Notes under the pieces: generated by a model | What the model saw: the letters and a program-made list of their open reading frames with translations, nothing else | Told to the model about the DNA's origin: nothing | The model's database searches: none | Part shown: one piece after another, positions 28,506 through 37,058 of the stretch | Layout of the letters: each line of letters opens with the position of its first letter | Position numbering within the stretch: position 1 is the first letter of the stretch | Assembly (NCBI RefSeq): GCF_017377715.1 | Contig: NZ_JAFVMF010000001.1 | Coordinates: 1 to 64,000, forward strand | DNA length: 64,000 bases | Reading direction: 5' to 3' | Source: Acetobacter sacchari | Lineage (GTDB): Bacteria > Pseudomonadota > Alphaproteobacteria > Acetobacterales > Acetobacteraceae | Translations under genes and position numbers: made by a program

Positions 28506-30851
28506 ATGCTTCCTGCGAAACGAAGAAGATCAACTACTGATATACAGAAATATAGTATATGCTATATTTCTGGTGAATGGCCATTCGGCGCGCGTCGATC
28601 ATGGGCCCCGCTGTGGTTGGCCGCCAGCTTGGCTCTCCCCTCCGCGGGCGGCGCCTGCGCGGCGCCTCTCGCGGAGGACTCTTCGTCTTCGTCACAAGGG
28701 ACCGACGTCAGTCACCAGCCGTCGATCCGGATCCGCGCGCAGAGTGACGCCACCACCGGGGCGAACGCGTCGCGTCAGGGATCCGCTATTTCGAAGCAAA
28801 CGCGCCCTGAACATGTTGACGTCGTCGGTCACCTCAATCGAGAACGCGCTCGTATTTTTTCTGGTCTGGGCGCAGTCGATTACCATATCGACCAGCATCA
28901 GATCGGCGTTACCCCAGGCGGCCAGAACGCGGCGTTCAATCAGATATTGTTGCGGACGCCCGGCGTCGTTCTCGACAGTTATGGCGAAGTGCATGTGCGC
29001 GGAGAACACGGAGGCCTGACCTACCGCGTCAACGGCGTGCTTCTGCCCGAAGGGCTGAACGGCTTCGGGCAGGAACTGGATACGCGCATGATCGGGTCCG
29101 TGGACCTGCTGACCGGCGCATTGCCTGCGCAGTTCGGATTTCGCACGGCCGGGGTGGTGGACGTTACGGCCAAGAGTGGGGAGAGTCTGAAGCACAACCA
29201 AATGTCGTTGTATGGCGGAAGTTATAACACTTTTGTCCCTTCTGTTCAGTTGGGCGGTCAGCACGGAAAGCTGGATTACTTCACGACCATATCTTTCACA
29301 CGCAGCAATATTGGCATCGAAAACCCGAGCGCCGCCTTCCGCGCCGTTCATGATGTCACCCGGCAGGAAAAGGCTTTCTCGTATCTTTCGTATCAGATCG
29401 ATGACGCCAGTCGTGTGAGCCTGCTGAGCAGCGTATCCTATGCGGATTTCGAGATTCCGAATTCGTTCAAAACCTTCGATCAGTCCAGTCCGCGCTATAC
29501 GACCATCTATGATCTGGCTGGCGTCAATGTGCTTGATCCTGCCATGAACTGGGCCAATTTGAACGACAGCCAGACGGAGCAAAATTACTACGCCGTTTTG
29601 TCTTATCAGCGCACGACTGAGAGGCTGAATTTTCAGGCGTCGCCATATTTTCGCTACGGACGGATCGACTACACGCCAGACCGTGATCGCGATCTGATCT
29701 ATCAAGGCGTCTCGGAACATGAAGTCAACGACTTCGCCACGGGCGGCATGCAGGCCGATTTGTCATGCGATGTCACGAAAAATCACACGATACGGGCAGG
29801 CGTCCTGGGTCAGTATACGTCCGAACGACTGGACACCAACACACTGGTGTTTCCTGTCGATACGACAGGGCGCCAGAGTTCCAGCATACCTGTGCGGGTG
29901 ATAGACAACACAGGAAATTGGTCGGTTGAAGCGGGTGCATATATTCAGGACGAGTACAAGATCACCCGGACTTTGACTCTCAATTACGGGATTCGTTACG
30001 ATCGTTTTGCGTCGTCTTTTGGCAATGAAGGACAGTTGAGTCCAAGGGCCAATCTGGTCTGGAGACCGAATCCCGCCACCACTCTTCATGCTGGATATTC
30101 TCGGTATTTCGCACCGCCCTCACCGCAATACGTCTACCCCTCGACATTGGCGAAGTTTTCCGGGACGACCAACGCCGCCGCCAACATGATTGATGACGCG
30201 ACAAAGGTCGAAAAATCCCATTATGTGGACGTCGGACTCCTGCAACGCATAACACCCGAACTTCAGATTACGCTCGACGCCTATGCCAAATGGGCGCATG
30301 ACCTGACAGATCTCGGGCAATTCGGGCGCGCGGTCATCCTCGCCCCATTCAGTTATCGGCGCGGGCGAGTTTACGGCGCTGAATTCGGAAGCTCGTGGAA
30401 ACATGGAGCCTGGTCAGCGTTCGGCAATTTCTCATACGTCAAGACGGCGGCGCGGGACATCAACTCGGCGCAGTATCAGTTCGATCCGGAAGAACTGGCC
30501 TATATCCGGGCGCATAATATCCAGCTTGATCATCAGGGAGAATACGCCGCTACGGCAGGGCTGTCATGGACCGCGAAGCGTGACATGGCGTATATCGACT
30601 TTGTCTATGGCTATGGTTTACGCAGCGGTTTCGCCAATCTGAAAAAAGAACCGCAATATGAAGTGTTCAATATTGGCTATCAACACACCTTTTCGAAGGT
30701 CGTCGTGGGGAAAGATATAAAAATTCGGGCTGATGTGATGAATCTCTTCGACAAACGCTACCAGCTTCGAGATGGAAGCGGGGTCGGCGTCTATCAGGCC
30801 CAATATGGACAGAGGCGCGGGACGTTTTTCTCCGCTGTTTTTGATTTTTGA
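28506..30851 (+). CDS. TonB-dependent receptor under a probable MntR-type operator
   Basis: A 781-residue outer-membrane receptor. The plug region shows LLRTPGVVLDSYGEVHVRGE, YRVNGVLLPEGLNGFGQ and the strand VDVTAKSG. A 22-strand-type barrel ends with RRGTFFSAVFDF, and YIQDEYKITRTLTLNYGIRYD is a typical barrel stretch. A signal segment (SWAPLWLAASLALPSAGGACA) lies at about residues 32-52, so the start at ATG 28506 (AGAGG nine bases upstream) leaves an unusually long n-region. A second MntR-box-like palindrome falls within those first codons. Family knowledge gives uptake of metal chelates or other large ligands; the operator context suggests a link with manganese, which is inference. Confidence 0.85.
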   Translation: MLPAKRRRSTTDIQKYSICYISGEWPFGARRSWAPLWLAASLALPSAGGACAAPLAEDSSSSSQGTDVSHQPSIRIRAQSDATTGANASRQGSAISKQTRPEHVDVVGHLNRERARIFSGLGAVDYHIDQHQIGVTPGGQNAAFNQILLRTPGVVLDSYGEVHVRGEHGGLTYRVNGVLLPEGLNGFGQELDTRMIGSVDLLTGALPAQFGFRTAGVVDVTAKSGESLKHNQMSLYGGSYNTFVPSVQLGGQHGKLDYFTTISFTRSNIGIENPSAAFRAVHDVTRQEKAFSYLSYQIDDASRVSLLSSVSYADFEIPNSFKTFDQSSPRYTTIYDLAGVNVLDPAMNWANLNDSQTEQNYYAVLSYQRTTERLNFQASPYFRYGRIDYTPDRDRDLIYQGVSEHEVNDFATGGMQADLSCDVTKNHTIRAGVLGQYTSERLDTNTLVFPVDTTGRQSSSIPVRVIDNTGNWSVEAGAYIQDEYKITRTLTLNYGIRYDRFASSFGNEGQLSPRANLVWRPNPATTLHAGYSRYFAPPSPQYVYPSTLAKFSGTTNAAANMIDDATKVEKSHYVDVGLLQRITPELQITLDAYAKWAHDLTDLGQFGRAVILAPFSYRRGRVYGAEFGSSWKHGAWSAFGNFSYVKTAARDINSAQYQFDPEELAYIRAHNIQLDHQGEYAATAGLSWTAKRDMAYIDFVYGYGLRSGFANLKKEPQYEVFNIGYQHTFSKVVVGKDIKIRADVMNLFDKRYQLRDGSGVGVYQAQYGQRRGTFFSAVFDF
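28548..28569. promoter_or_regulatory. MntR-box-like palindrome 2, inside the 5' end of the receptor gene
   Basis: The core AATATAGTATATGCTATATT sits in a 26-base inverted repeat with one mismatch. It lies 117 bases after the start of palindrome 1's core and covers codons 15-21 of the annotated receptor, so it could act as a second operator or as a roadblock. Confidence 0.6.
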
Positions 30852-31181
30852 GATTTTAACAGAACTGGTCAGGTGTGCGGGTGACGACGATATTTCGAGG
30901 CGAGCAACGGACATCGGGGGGAGTGTTGGTCGCGAAGATATCGGCATCGTCGTAATGTATTTTTATTTTAACTAAATAAATCAAATGAAAAATTTTCAGA
31001 TATTTTTTCAATTCCGTCGATGCAAATGCTCCGATTCATCTTGTTCAGGAGCAGGATGCTCCGGCGCCCACCGTGAAGTCTCAACTCATGAAGATCATCC
31101 GGGTGGGGCGCCAGATGCCCGCTATGTTCATCTGTTGCCCGTCTGACGTGGCGCGGTCACAACTTCCGATGGAGGGGGGCG
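30852..31181. other. Intergenic region, nothing recognised
   Basis: This 330-base gap between the receptor and the convergent TetR gene has an AT-rich middle (30960-31015). No gene, clear hairpin terminator or repeat was identified. Confidence 0.4.
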
Positions 31182-31790
31182 CTATCGTGGCGGCTTGATT
31201 CCGTCCCATAGCAAGGTGACCACATTAGCGACATAAGTTGCGTCAGTTGTCTTTTCGGAATCTGGATCGCCGCAGATGCGGCTGGAAAAAGCCCGGTTGT
31301 GCAGTACGCCAAGCAGGGTCGAAGCGAGCACCTGCGCATCGCTCCGGGCCAGTTTTCCCTGATCCTGCGCCCGTCCGATCCATTCAGTCAGGGCCCTGAA
31401 GGCTCGTGCCGGAGCAGACTCCTCAGGATCTTCCTCCGAACACAAGGCGCCCGTCGCAATCCCGCTGGTCTGAAGGACCGTGAAACCAGCGTGCAGATCT
31501 TCGAAGAAAGCCGAGATCGTGCAGGCGATTTCGATAACCTGTTCCCTGATTGGCCGGTTGTCGGGACCAGACTCAAGCGTTGCGATCCATTGAATTTCCT
31601 TCGGCGCTCCCAGCGCCGCCAACATAAGGCCCTGCTTGGAACCGAAGCGGTTGAAGAGGGTCGTATGGCTGACGCCGATTTCCCGTGCGATGTCCGCCGC
31701 CGAGATGCTCCCGCCGCGTTCCAAAAAGCAGCGCCGGGCGATGGAGAGGATGTGGTCGTCCGGTACTTCTTTGGGGCGTCCGATTTTCAT
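31182..31790 (-). CDS. TetR/AcrR family transcriptional regulator
   Basis: A 202-residue repressor with the N-terminal helix-turn-helix (about residues 10-57, SAADIAREIGVSHTTLFNRFGSK with the usual TLFNRF/K ending) and a ligand-binding helical C-terminus. It is divergent from the short-chain dehydrogenase-like gene, with a 16-base palindrome in the 74-base gap. The simplest reading is that it represses itself and that gene. The ligand is unknown. Confidence 0.9.
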   Translation of the reverse strand: MKIGRPKEVPDDHILSIARRCFLERGGSISAADIAREIGVSHTTLFNRFGSKQGLMLAALGAPKEIQWIATLESGPDNRPIREQVIEIACTISAFFEDLHAGFTVLQTSGIATGALCSEEDPEESAPARAFRALTEWIGRAQDQGKLARSDAQVLASTLLGVLHNRAFSSRICGDPDSEKTTDATYVANVVTLLWDGIKPPR

Positions 31791-31828
31791 TCCTGATTCC
31801 GACTTGACGATTCACCTCTGCATAATAT

Positions 31829-31844
31829 CTTTCTGTCCAGAAAG
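31829..31844. promoter_or_regulatory. Palindromic operator between tetR-type gene and its divergent partner
   Basis: CTTTCTG-TC-CAGAAAG has perfect seven-base arms in the short divergent gap, where a TetR dimer would be expected to bind and block both promoters. Confidence 0.65.
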
Positions 31845-31864
31845 AAATAAAGAGGCATCCAACT

Positions 31865-32752
31865 ATGAAGCGCAATCCTAACCTGAACTGGCGTAAAGTG
31901 GACCCCGGCTCCCTGGCTGCTCGAAAGGCCATCGTGATCGGTGGGACGGGTGGTCTGGGCCGGGCTATCAGCCAGGCGCTGGCAGGACGCGGCGTGGCCG
32001 TCACAGTGGTGGGGCAGACGTTCCGCGACAAGGATGTCGCCAATATCGGCTTCGTGCAGGCGGATCTCAGCCTGCTGAAGGAGGCGGAGCGTGTCGCGCG
32101 TGAGCTGCCGGCAGAACGCAGCGACCTGTTGTTGTTCACGACCGGCATTTTTGCAGCGCCGAAGCGTCAGACGACGGCGGAGGGTATCGAGAGGGACATG
32201 GCGGTCAGCTACCTGAACCGTCTGGTGATGCTGCGCGATCTTGCTCCCCGTCTGGGTAAGCGGCGTGGTGAGGATGCGTCACGCGCGCGGGCATTCGTCA
32301 TGGGCTATCCGGGCACCGGTCAGCTAGGCGCGCCGAACGACCTGAATTCAGAGCAGACCTACACGGTAATGTCCGCGCATATGAACACCGTTGCCGGTAA
32401 CGAGGCGCTGGTGGTTGACGCCGCTCATCGTTATCCCGATCTCGACGTATTCGGTCTCAACCCGGGTCTGATTAAATCGAGCATCCGCAGTAACCTGATG
32501 GGCGCGGACAGCCTGAAGCATCGGATCATGGAATGGCTGATCGGCAAGCTGGCCCCGAGCGCCGACGAGTACGCGGCGCGGATTTTACCTTTGTTATTTT
32601 CGCCTGATCTTGATCACCGCAGCGGGGCGTTCTTCGACCGCAAGGCGCAGGCTATTCTTCCGTCCAATGGTATGACCGAAGCGTATGCGCAGCGCTACAT
32701 CGCGGCCTCGGAAACGCTGGCGGCCAGGACTGGCGTCCGTTTCACCACATAA
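31865..32752 (+). CDS. Short-chain dehydrogenase/reductase-like protein
   Basis: A 295-residue Rossmann-fold protein. The cofactor loop is VIGGTGGLGRAISQAL (about residues 25-40), and TTGIFAAPKRQT and NPGLIKSSI match SDR positions that bind the cofactor and substrate. The catalytic Tyr-x-x-x-Lys is not evident: the region QTYTVMSAHMNTVAGNEAL has a Tyr but no Lys four residues later. So it may use an atypical mechanism or be a binding protein. It is probably controlled by the divergent TetR regulator. Confidence 0.75.
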   Translation: MKRNPNLNWRKVDPGSLAARKAIVIGGTGGLGRAISQALAGRGVAVTVVGQTFRDKDVANIGFVQADLSLLKEAERVARELPAERSDLLLFTTGIFAAPKRQTTAEGIERDMAVSYLNRLVMLRDLAPRLGKRRGEDASRARAFVMGYPGTGQLGAPNDLNSEQTYTVMSAHMNTVAGNEALVVDAAHRYPDLDVFGLNPGLIKSSIRSNLMGADSLKHRIMEWLIGKLAPSADEYAARILPLLFSPDLDHRSGAFFDRKAQAILPSNGMTEAYAQRYIAASETLAARTGVRFTT

Positions 32753-32853
32753 TCTGCAGCTGTGACTGCAGGGACGAAAAACAGAGGAAGATCGCCTGTA
32801 ATCGATCTATCCGCGACCCTAAGGGCAGCGAGCGCCAATCGCGTCGTCATCGC

Positions 32854-32884
32854 AAGGGGCTCTCATGCCGGGAAAACCCCTTTT
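32854..32884 (+). terminator. Possible terminator after the SDR-like gene
   Basis: AAGGGG pairs with CCCCTT across an 17-base loop, ending in TTTT. It lies about 100 bases after the stop codon, in the gap between two convergent genes. Confidence 0.4.
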
Positions 32885-32992
32885 CTCGATTGGGTAAATG
32901 CAACCCCCGTCGGTCGGCTCTCCAATCGCCTTTGCGCGATCAAGGGGTTTTCGTGAGGAGTGCTCTGGATCTAACGTCTTCGCCGGAAGCTA

Positions 32993-34141
32993 TTATTGCG
33001 CGGCACGCGGCGCAGGCGTCAGCGGCGTGATGCGGACCAGAATATACGGACGTTCTTGCATGTCGCGGCCGTCATGGAACGCGGGCAGACGCGACCACTG
33101 CCCCACCGTCATCCAGAGTGAATTTCCGTCGAGAGCGAGGCCGTCCGGCGCGATCAGGCGCGGGTCCTGCGCTACGATAGACAGCGTTCCGTCGGGGGCA
33201 CGGTGCAGGACGGCGTGGCGTTCTATGTCCGTCAGATACAGGGAGCCGTCCGGCGCGGTCGCCATGCCGTCCATGACGCCGACTTCGCCCTCGTCTTTGA
33301 CGGACGCCTCGATTGCGGCTTCGCTCTGCGTCGGATCGGCCAGGATCGCGGTCGGGGCGCTGTAGAGTCTGCGCGCTGAAAGTGGCGACCAGTAAAGGCG
33401 GCTGGAGTCCGCGCTGAGCGTCAGGCCGTCCAGACCGCCCTGCGCCATCGTCGGGTGCTCGGCGTCATAGTGGGCCAGACGCCCATCCACTTCCATCACC
33501 AGATCTGGATCGGCGTTGACGTAGCGCGTGCCGGAGAGGACGCGCCTTCCCTTGCCGGAGGCCAGGTCGATGACCATCAACGCCGGATGATCGTCGAAAG
33601 AGGTGTCGGTGACGAACGCTGTGCCCTGCGGCCCATGCGTAAGGTCGATGCGCACGTCGTTGACATGCGTTTTGGGGGTCGCGACAGGCTCAGTCAGGGC
33701 GTATCGGCGGACGATCCGGTTACTCGCCGGGTCGATATGGATCAGCGCGGGATGGGATTTTGCCGTCGAATCCGCGCGCAGACCTTCATCGACCAGCCAG
33801 AGCTGGCCGTTGCCGTCGACGGTCATGCCGAGCGGGGAGACCAGCGTCTTCTGTGCGGCGACGTCGGGGAAGGGCGACAGTTTGCCGTCGCGGTCTGACC
33901 AGGTCGCCAGCACGGGACCGGGGTGCTTCTGCGCACTGGTAGGAAAGGCGAGGACGAGGCGACGATCCGGCAACAGGGCGATTCCCGACGGCTGCGCGCG
34001 ATCGAAACGACCCATTACGGTCACATTGCTGGTTGGCGTAGAGCCGTGATCGACGCTGTCGGCAGCCGCCGCGCCGTAGGCCGTCAGGAGCGCGGCGCAC
34101 GCAAGGAACGAGTGGCGGGTCGATCTCCAGATACGGCGCAT
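32993..34141 (-). CDS. Major royal jelly protein/Yellow-like secreted beta-propeller
   Basis: A 382-residue protein with a signal peptide (SFLACAALLTAYGAAAA) and a six-bladed propeller pattern. The family signatures are KTHVNDVRIDLTHGPQGTAF (about residues 155-174), AFVTDTSFDDHPALMVIDLA and the later GLTLSADSSRLYWSPL with YLTDIERHAV. Bacterial members are annotated as L-dopachrome tautomerase-related or SMP-30-like proteins; the activity here is unknown. It acts in the periplasm or outside. It is transcribed alone, followed by the convergent SDR-like gene. Confidence 0.75.
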   Translation of the reverse strand: MRRIWRSTRHSFLACAALLTAYGAAAADSVDHGSTPTSNVTVMGRFDRAQPSGIALLPDRRLVLAFPTSAQKHPGPVLATWSDRDGKLSPFPDVAAQKTLVSPLGMTVDGNGQLWLVDEGLRADSTAKSHPALIHIDPASNRIVRRYALTEPVATPKTHVNDVRIDLTHGPQGTAFVTDTSFDDHPALMVIDLASGKGRRVLSGTRYVNADPDLVMEVDGRLAHYDAEHPTMAQGGLDGLTLSADSSRLYWSPLSARRLYSAPTAILADPTQSEAAIEASVKDEGEVGVMDGMATAPDGSLYLTDIERHAVLHRAPDGTLSIVAQDPRLIAPDGLALDGNSLWMTVGQWSRLPAFHDGRDMQERPYILVRITPLTPAPRAAQ

Positions 34142-34299
34142 GTTTTTGTTCTTCCTTATATGTGGGCGGGCCTCTCGCTGACCAACCTTTGCGGGGGAGG
34201 CTAGCGGTGCGGCGCGTCGCGCTGCAAGTCTACGAACGCGCTCGACGGCGGCGCGTTCGCCCTTGCCGCAGAAGTCGGAAAGACCTGCGTGTGAATGAT

Positions 34300-35064
34300 T
34301 CAGGAAAAGCGGGAGAAGTCCGGCGCTCTTCGCTCAGCGAACGCGGTGAACGCCTCCCGCGCTTCAGGGGAAATCAGGCGGCGGGCGAACTCCTCACTCT
34401 CTGCGTTCATTCGGGCCAGAATGGTGTCGGTGTCGCGCATCAGGCGGCGGGTGGCCGCCACTGCTCCGGCAGGCAGAGTGACGAGGCGCGCGGCGATCGC
34501 CTCAGCGGCTCCTGTCAGCCCTTCGCGCGACGTGATCCGGTTCGCGAGCCCCCAAGCCAGTGCGTCCTCCGCCCCGACAGTCTCGCCCAGCGCGAGCATC
34601 GCGAAGGCCCGCGCATGACCAATCCGGGCGGGGAGGAGAAAGCTCGACGCCGCTTCCGGCACAAGGGCGAGGCTGACGAACGGGGTGCTCAGTCGGATAT
34701 CGTCCGCGAGGAGCACATAATCGCAATGCAGCAGCATCGTCATACCGACGCCGACCGCGTGACCGTGCGCGGCCGCGACCAGAGGTTTCACATTGGTCGC
34801 CAGCGCCTGGAGGAAGCGCGTGACGTTGCGCAAGCCGCTCCCCGCCGCCATGGCTGCGAACTCTCCAAGGTCGTTGCCGGCGGTGAACGCTTCTCCCTCT
34901 CCCCTGATCAGGATCGCGCGGGTCGAGGCGTCGGTCTGTGCGTCAAGCAACGCGTCTGCGAGAACGCCGTACATGACGTCCGTCAGCGCGTTCTTCTTTT
35001 CCGGGCGGTTCATGACGAGCGTGAGCACGCCGTCCGACTTGTGGACTTTGACGAGATCGGTCAC
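34300..35064 (-). CDS. Enoyl-CoA hydratase/isomerase family protein
   Basis: A 254-residue crotonase-fold protein. RGEGEAFTAGNDLGEFAAMA gives the first oxyanion-hole segment, and VAAAHGHAVGVGMTMLLHCD the second. PFVSLALVPEAASSFLLP follows with a Glu at the catalytic helix. The family hydrates or isomerises acyl-CoA thioesters in beta-oxidation and related paths. The start is the GTG at 35064, which has GGAGAAC nine bases upstream and gives VTDLVKVHKSDG; the frame remains open upstream to 35262, but that part overlaps the divergent regulator. It is divergent from a TetR regulator. Confidence 0.88.
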   Translation of the reverse strand: MTDLVKVHKSDGVLTLVMNRPEKKNALTDVMYGVLADALLDAQTDASTRAILIRGEGEAFTAGNDLGEFAAMAAGSGLRNVTRFLQALATNVKPLVAAAHGHAVGVGMTMLLHCDYVLLADDIRLSTPFVSLALVPEAASSFLLPARIGHARAFAMLALGETVGAEDALAWGLANRITSREGLTGAAEAIAARLVTLPAGAVAATRRLMRDTDTILARMNAESEEFARRLISPEAREAFTAFAERRAPDFSRFS

Positions 35065-35204
35065 GTCGAGTTCTCCATTGCGATGGGCGCCGTTGCGCAC
35101 ATGCCTCGACGCACGCCCGTCCGCCGGACCGGGAAACGCGCCCGCTGCACGCTGGTTCGCCTTTAAATGTTGGCAACAGCCGGAGATGGCGGCAAAACAA
35201 CTTA

Positions 35205-35882
35205 ATGGTAGCGAATTCTGACGAAATGCGCCGCGCCGCTCCGCGTCGCCAGCGCACTGCACGCGAGCACGGTGGAACGGCGCAGGACGCCCCGACGGCG
35301 GATGACGGGCAGGCGGGGGAGCGACGTCAGGAAATTCTGGAGGTAGCGGCCCAGCTCTTCGCCGAACATGGCTACAGGTCCACGTCTATTCGCGACATTG
35401 CCGACCGTGTGGGCATGCTGCCGGGATCTCTGTACTACCACATACGCTCGAAAGAGGCGTTGTTCGTGGAAATCCACGACAAGGCGCTCGACGCTGCGGC
35501 GATCCGGGTACGCAACGCCATAGAACCCCTCGCCGACCCCTGGGATCGCCTGCTGGCGGCGTGCGAGGAGATGGTCGAGATTCAGCTCAATCCCAGTTCC
35601 CTGACGTTGCCGATCATGAACATCTTCCGTTCGGTTCCTCCGGAGGTGAAGGTCGCCCTGCTTCGAAAGCGCGACGAATTTGAAACAATTTTCCGCGCCA
35701 TAGTGGAGGGCCTGCCTCTCCCGGCGGAACTGGACCGCAGCATCTACCGCATCCTGTTGTTGCGGCTGCTGAACACGGCCGACGAATGGTATCACGAAGG
35801 ACGCCTGACGCGTCGTGAGATCGCGGGGCAGATCGTGGCTATTTTTCGCCATGACGCGACGCATGGAGAGACGCAAGCCTGA
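35205..35882 (+). CDS. TetR/AcrR family transcriptional regulator
   Basis: A 225-residue repressor. The helix-turn-helix spans about residues 42-88 (ILEVAAQLFAEHGYRSTSIR, then DIADRVGMLPGSLYYHIRSK). The C-terminal domain resembles TetR_C proteins that sense acyl-CoA-type ligands. It is divergent from the enoyl-CoA hydratase gene across 140 bases, so it probably regulates it in response to an acyl-CoA. ATG 35205 has a weak ribosome binding site; ATG 35226 is an alternative start. Confidence 0.88.
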   Translation: MVANSDEMRRAAPRRQRTAREHGGTAQDAPTADDGQAGERRQEILEVAAQLFAEHGYRSTSIRDIADRVGMLPGSLYYHIRSKEALFVEIHDKALDAAAIRVRNAIEPLADPWDRLLAACEEMVEIQLNPSSLTLPIMNIFRSVPPEVKVALLRKRDEFETIFRAIVEGLPLPAELDRSIYRILLLRLLNTADEWYHEGRLTRREIAGQIVAIFRHDATHGETQA

Positions 35883-35897
35883 CGCGTCATTGTCGCG

Positions 35898-36848
35898 TCA
35901 GCTCTGCAACGCCTCCATGGGACGATCGGCGAGGATGGCGTCGAAGACGAAGCGGGCTGACGGAGTCATCCGCGTGTCCGAAAGCCAGGCGACGCCCATG
36001 GTCATGAACATCTCCGATTGAAAAAAAGCGTCGTCGAGCGTAACGGCCAGATTATGCGGATGCGTCAGCATCGAGGCGGGGACGAACATCAAGGCCTCCG
36101 CTGCTGCGCCGATCTCCGCCGCTGCGATGGGGGAGTTGACCTCGATGATCCGCCGGGGAAGAGCCAGTCCCCGCGACTTCAGCAGGGAATCGAAACGACC
36201 CCGCATCGCCATGCCGTGAACGGGCAAAACCCAGATCCTGCTGACGAATTCTGGCCATCGACGCAGCACGTCGGAGAAGCGCAGGTTCGCGTCCTTGTCC
36301 ACCACGACGCAGAATTCGGTCGTCAGAGGTTCGCAGGCGAAGCGCGGATGCACGTCGATCTCGTGCAGGTCGATCAGCAGCATGTCCAGGCGGTTCGCCT
36401 CCAGCTCCGATAGAAGCGTCGCGCGCATGCCGTATTCGCAGCGGAGAGTCAGGTATGGATGCTCCCGCTTCACCGTGGCGCACCAGTTCGGCAGACGGGT
36501 GTGCAGGGCGGGCGCCTGAAAGCCGATGGACACTGTGCCCCGGAGGCTCTTGCCCATGTGCACGATGTCTTCGTTCAGGGCGATCAACTCGGCGTCGATA
36601 CGACGGCAGGCGGTCAGCACGCGGGCGCAAAGTTCCGTGGGTTCGAGCGCCCCGCCCAAACGCCGGAACAGTTTCGCCCCGAGAAGTTCTTCGATTTCTA
36701 TGCAGCTTTTCGATACGGCGGCAGTGGAGACGCCAAGCCGCAGAGCGGCGGCCTTCATGCTGCGGGTGGTGTCGAGCGCATGGAGAAGCGTGATGTGACG
36801 CAATTTCAAAAAGCGTCTGACGTCCGGGAAATCATTTGCTTTCTGCAT
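35898..36848 (-). CDS. LysR family transcriptional regulator
   Basis: A 316-residue LysR regulator: N-terminal winged helix-turn-helix (about residues 13-72, HITLLHALDTTRSMKAAALR, then LGVSTAAVSKSCIEIEELLG) and a periplasmic-binding-protein-like effector domain. It is divergent from the TonB receptor, transporter and three amidohydrolase genes, so it probably controls them in response to their substrate or product. An inverted repeat 18 bases before its start fits autoregulation. Confidence 0.9.
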   Translation of the reverse strand: MQKANDFPDVRRFLKLRHITLLHALDTTRSMKAAALRLGVSTAAVSKSCIEIEELLGAKLFRRLGGALEPTELCARVLTACRRIDAELIALNEDIVHMGKSLRGTVSIGFQAPALHTRLPNWCATVKREHPYLTLRCEYGMRATLLSELEANRLDMLLIDLHEIDVHPRFACEPLTTEFCVVVDKDANLRFSDVLRRWPEFVSRIWVLPVHGMAMRGRFDSLLKSRGLALPRRIIEVNSPIAAAEIGAAAEALMFVPASMLTHPHNLAVTLDDAFFQSEMFMTMGVAWLSDTRMTPSARFVFDAILADRPMEALQS

Positions 36849-36865
36849 GGCGCCCTCCAGCTTTG

Positions 36866-36886
36866 GTTATCAACCAGATGGTTAAC
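36866..36886. promoter_or_regulatory. Inverted repeat, candidate LysR binding site
   Basis: AACCA-GA-TGGTT with outer GTT and AAC arms lies immediately upstream of the lysR-type start, within the 210-base divergent region shared with the TonB receptor gene. Confidence 0.45.
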
Positions 36887-37058
36887 GACGCGCAACAAGA
36901 TTTCCTTAGGAGAAAACGTTTCGATTGTTTCATAATTTTCAAAGCGGAGTTTTCGAAATCGGGGCCAGGGTATGGCGCCAAATTTTCCATACATTTCCAG
37001 TAAAAGACGCATTTTGTCACACGCGTAGGCATGAACGCGCGAAATTAAAGGATATGGA

